A stretch of 64,000 nucleotides of DNA from SM1-73 sp964588305 (GTDB taxonomy: Bacteria; Zixibacteria; MSB-5A5; SM1-73): positions 7,587 to 71,586 of the forward strand of contig CAZPOP010000018.1 in the NCBI GenBank assembly GCA_964588305.1, given 5' to 3'. Position 1 is the stretch's first letter; each line of letters opens with the position of its first letter. This document shows positions 62,197 to 64,000 of this stretch, piece by piece. The notes below the pieces were generated by a model. The model saw only the letters and a program-made list of their open reading frames with translations, was not told the origin of the DNA and made no database searches. Made by a program: the position numbers and the translations under genes.

Positions 62197-62408
62197 GTTA
62201 AGCCAACACGAAATACAGGAAGAAATCAAGCTGTTGACCCAACATGATTTATTTTCCTTGAGGGAGGTGAAAAAGTAAATTCTTGACGACAAGGTATCTG
62301 TTTCGGTTTTGAGTGGCGGATCCTTGATTGGACAAATGACCTCGGTTCTATGTCATTAGAAATATCAGAAAACCAAGTACGAAAGAATGGTAAAAAAGGA
62401 GGTAGGAA

Positions 62409-64000
62409 ATGAAAAGGAATCCTTTGTCTTTGGTGGTGTTGCTGATTTCGTTTCTGGCCCTGTTTAACTTCTCATGGGGCCAATGTCCCGAGGACCCCTT
62501 TGATCTGGGAGAATGCGATACCTTAAACGTTGTTCCCTGGGATACAGACACCTGTTTCGTGGCGTGTTGGGCCGGGGGCTGTTCGACCATATGCGTAAAC
62601 AATCCCGGCGAGGACTTTCCCCGCTTCTTGTTTGTTCCTATTCTGGTGACCCACGATTCAAATACCTTCTGGTGGGAAACGGAGAGCAAATGGGTTCAGG
62701 ACTCCATTGCAGCTTTTGTGCTTCCTCTGAAATTCGGTCATAGCAATCCCAGCGCCTATTGCAGTTTGTCTTCGCAGTTTAATAATACTAGCGCGATAAT
62801 TCAATATGACCCTGGTTTTGTCAGAAGCGTCTGGCGTGACTATGGGGGAATGCAGAATAGGATGGCCTGGCTGGCTGGTCAGTTTATAGGTCTGGAGTGG
62901 GCTAACCGCATTTTCTTCACCACCAATGACAGTTCCTGGTATTACTTCGGGGACGATTCTGTCTGGACTCCGCCGCATATGTGGATGAGCCTCATCCCCA
63001 CCAACCCGACCAATCGAAGATGGTGGGAAGGAGACAGGACTCTGCTTGCCACCATGACTTTTGTCGTGGAAGATACCATGCACGTCTGCATAGACAGTAT
63101 GTTTTGGCCCCCCTCCAGCAAATTCTCCTTCACCAGACACGACGCGCAGGTTTACCAGCCCAGACACAACCTGCCTCAATGTGTATGGGTTGGTCCACCA
63201 TTGATGGTCACATCGCCCAACGGCGGTGAAACCTGGTCGGGAGGAGATGCTCACGATATAACCTGGATTCCGGAGGGCTCCAAAGCTGATGTCATGATCG
63301 AATACTCAACCAACGGGGGAGTGGACTGGGATACGGTAGAAGCAAGTACTCCAGATGATGGGGTGTATTCATGGCCCGTGCCGAATACCCCGTCCACTGA
63401 ATGCAGAGTTAAGATATCGGATGCGGCTGATGGAGACCCGTCCGATATGAGCGATGATAATTTCACCATTGAGCTTCCAAATCAGCCGCCGGTGGTTGCG
63501 GATATTCCGGACACAACCGTCGAGGAAGGCGGGAGTTTCGGTTCGATCAACCTAGATGATTATGTAGACGATCCGGATAACTCAGATGACCAGATGAACT
63601 GGACTCATTGGGGCGAAACCGAGTTATTGGTTGATATTACCGACCGAGTGGCCACGGTAAGCGCTCCCGATCCCGACTGGAACGGTGCGGAGACCATCTG
63701 GTTCAAAGCCTGTGATCCGGAGGGATTGTGTGACTCCAATCAGGCAACTTTTACTGTTACAGCGGTGAACGATACGCCCGTGGTTGCAGACATTCCCAAT
63801 CAAACCATCGCCGAGGGCGAAAGCTTTGCCTCCATCAACCTGGACAACTATGTGACCGATGTGGATGATCACGATTCGGTTATGATCTGGAGTTATTCGG
63901 GCGAAACCGACCTATTGGTTGATATAACTGATCGAGTGGCCACCATAAGCGTTCCCAATCCCGACTGGAATGGTGGCGAGACCATCTGGTTTAAGGCCTG
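62409..64000 (+). CDS. Giant secreted protein with cadherin-like repeats, N-terminal part
   Basis: The frame is open from the ATG at 62409, after AAAGGAGGTAGG, to the right edge (530 codons). A signal peptide ends NFSWG. Residues about 25-250 are a Trp- and Cys-containing domain I do not recognise. Then comes an NGGETWSGGDAHDITW Ig-like module (about 270-355). At least two 96-residue repeats follow, starting PVVADIPxxTxxEGxSFxSINLDxYVxD and containing LLVDITDRVATVS and PDWNGxETIWFKA, typical of tandem cadherin/Ig-like repeats in surface adhesins. The repeats are also close at DNA level (offset 288 nt). It is probably a cell-surface or secreted adhesin. Confidence 0.8.
   Translation, partial: MKRNPLSLVVLLISFLALFNFSWGQCPEDPFDLGECDTLNVVPWDTDTCFVACWAGGCSTICVNNPGEDFPRFLFVPILVTHDSNTFWWETESKWVQDSIAAFVLPLKFGHSNPSAYCSLSSQFNNTSAIIQYDPGFVRSVWRDYGGMQNRMAWLAGQFIGLEWANRIFFTTNDSSWYYFGDDSVWTPPHMWMSLIPTNPTNRRWWEGDRTLLATMTFVVEDTMHVCIDSMFWPPSSKFSFTRHDAQVYQPRHNLPQCVWVGPPLMVTSPNGGETWSGGDAHDITWIPEGSKADVMIEYSTNGGVDWDTVEASTPDDGVYSWPVPNTPSTECRVKISDAADGDPSDMSDDNFTIELPNQPPVVADIPDTTVEEGGSFGSINLDDYVDDPDNSDDQMNWTHWGETELLVDITDRVATVSAPDPDWNGAETIWFKACDPEGLCDSNQATFTVTAVNDTPVVADIPNQTIAEGESFASINLDNYVTDVDDHDSVMIWSYSGETDLLVDITDRVATISVPNPDWNGGETIWFKA

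Overview
The window comes from a Gram-negative bacterium of about 45 to 48% GC. Several secreted proteins end in a paired dockerin-like signature (GDxNxDGxVDVxDVxYLINYLFxGG). Others end in a C-terminal sorting domain that begins QNYPNPFN. This combination is typical of uncultured FCB-group lineages, and candidate phylum Zixibacteria is my best guess; that placement is inference, since no rRNA or other marker is present. No tRNA, rRNA or CRISPR array was seen.

Layout. Bases 1-3796 hold the N-terminal 1265 codons of a giant secreted Cys-rich protein (minus strand) behind a long leader. Bases 4973-9108 carry a decayed transporter remnant, galT, a K+ channel and a CPA2 antiporter. Bases 9352-18959 (minus) are an exported-protein block: a dockerin protein, a ClC channel, and a run of an M1 metallopeptidase plus two tandem caspase-like proteins, all three with dockerins. 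Bases 19216-24089 (plus) hold a porin-like protein, folC, a frameshifted four-helix-bundle gene enclosed by 7-nt repeat arrays, a candidate sigma-54-driven small RNA, a radical SAM protein and a phosphoesterase. Bases 24288-27236 (minus) hold two proteins with C-terminal sorting domains.

Bases 27480-39781 (plus) are core metabolism and information genes: tilS, hpt, ftsH, folE, folP, cdaA, obg, dprA, ptsH, ptsI and a PGI/PMI isomerase. Bases 40067-45469 are a disturbed accessory zone: a lipoprotein, a broken kinase, an AdhE-like aldehyde dehydrogenase, a nonsense-mutated DUF559 nuclease gene set among three copies of a palindromic repeat, a predicted pseudokinase and two small conserved genes. 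Bases 45812-49453 carry a nucleotidyltransferase, metK and ahcY. Bases 49750-59160 carry exported proteins, a TPR/sigma-54 activator with a neighbouring small secreted protein, and a 40-residue peptide gene. Bases 59364-64000 hold an outer-membrane barrel protein, a broken exosortase-H-like gene with its membrane partner, and the start of another giant secreted protein.

Three near-identical sigma-54-type promoters (TGGCAY-RGTTT-TTGY) lie at 22077, 53186 and 62182. They may define a regulon controlled by the TPR/sigma-54 activator at 53758. The promoters precede, respectively, a candidate small RNA, a leader with mutually exclusive hairpins in front of a small secreted protein, and the giant secreted protein at 62409. 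I consider this the best candidate for an undescribed system in the window. Next come the caspase-like/dockerin operon, the 40-residue peptide, and two repeat-plus-small-gene cassettes (four-helix bundle with heptad arrays, DUF559 with palindromes) in which the repeats overlap the stop codons.
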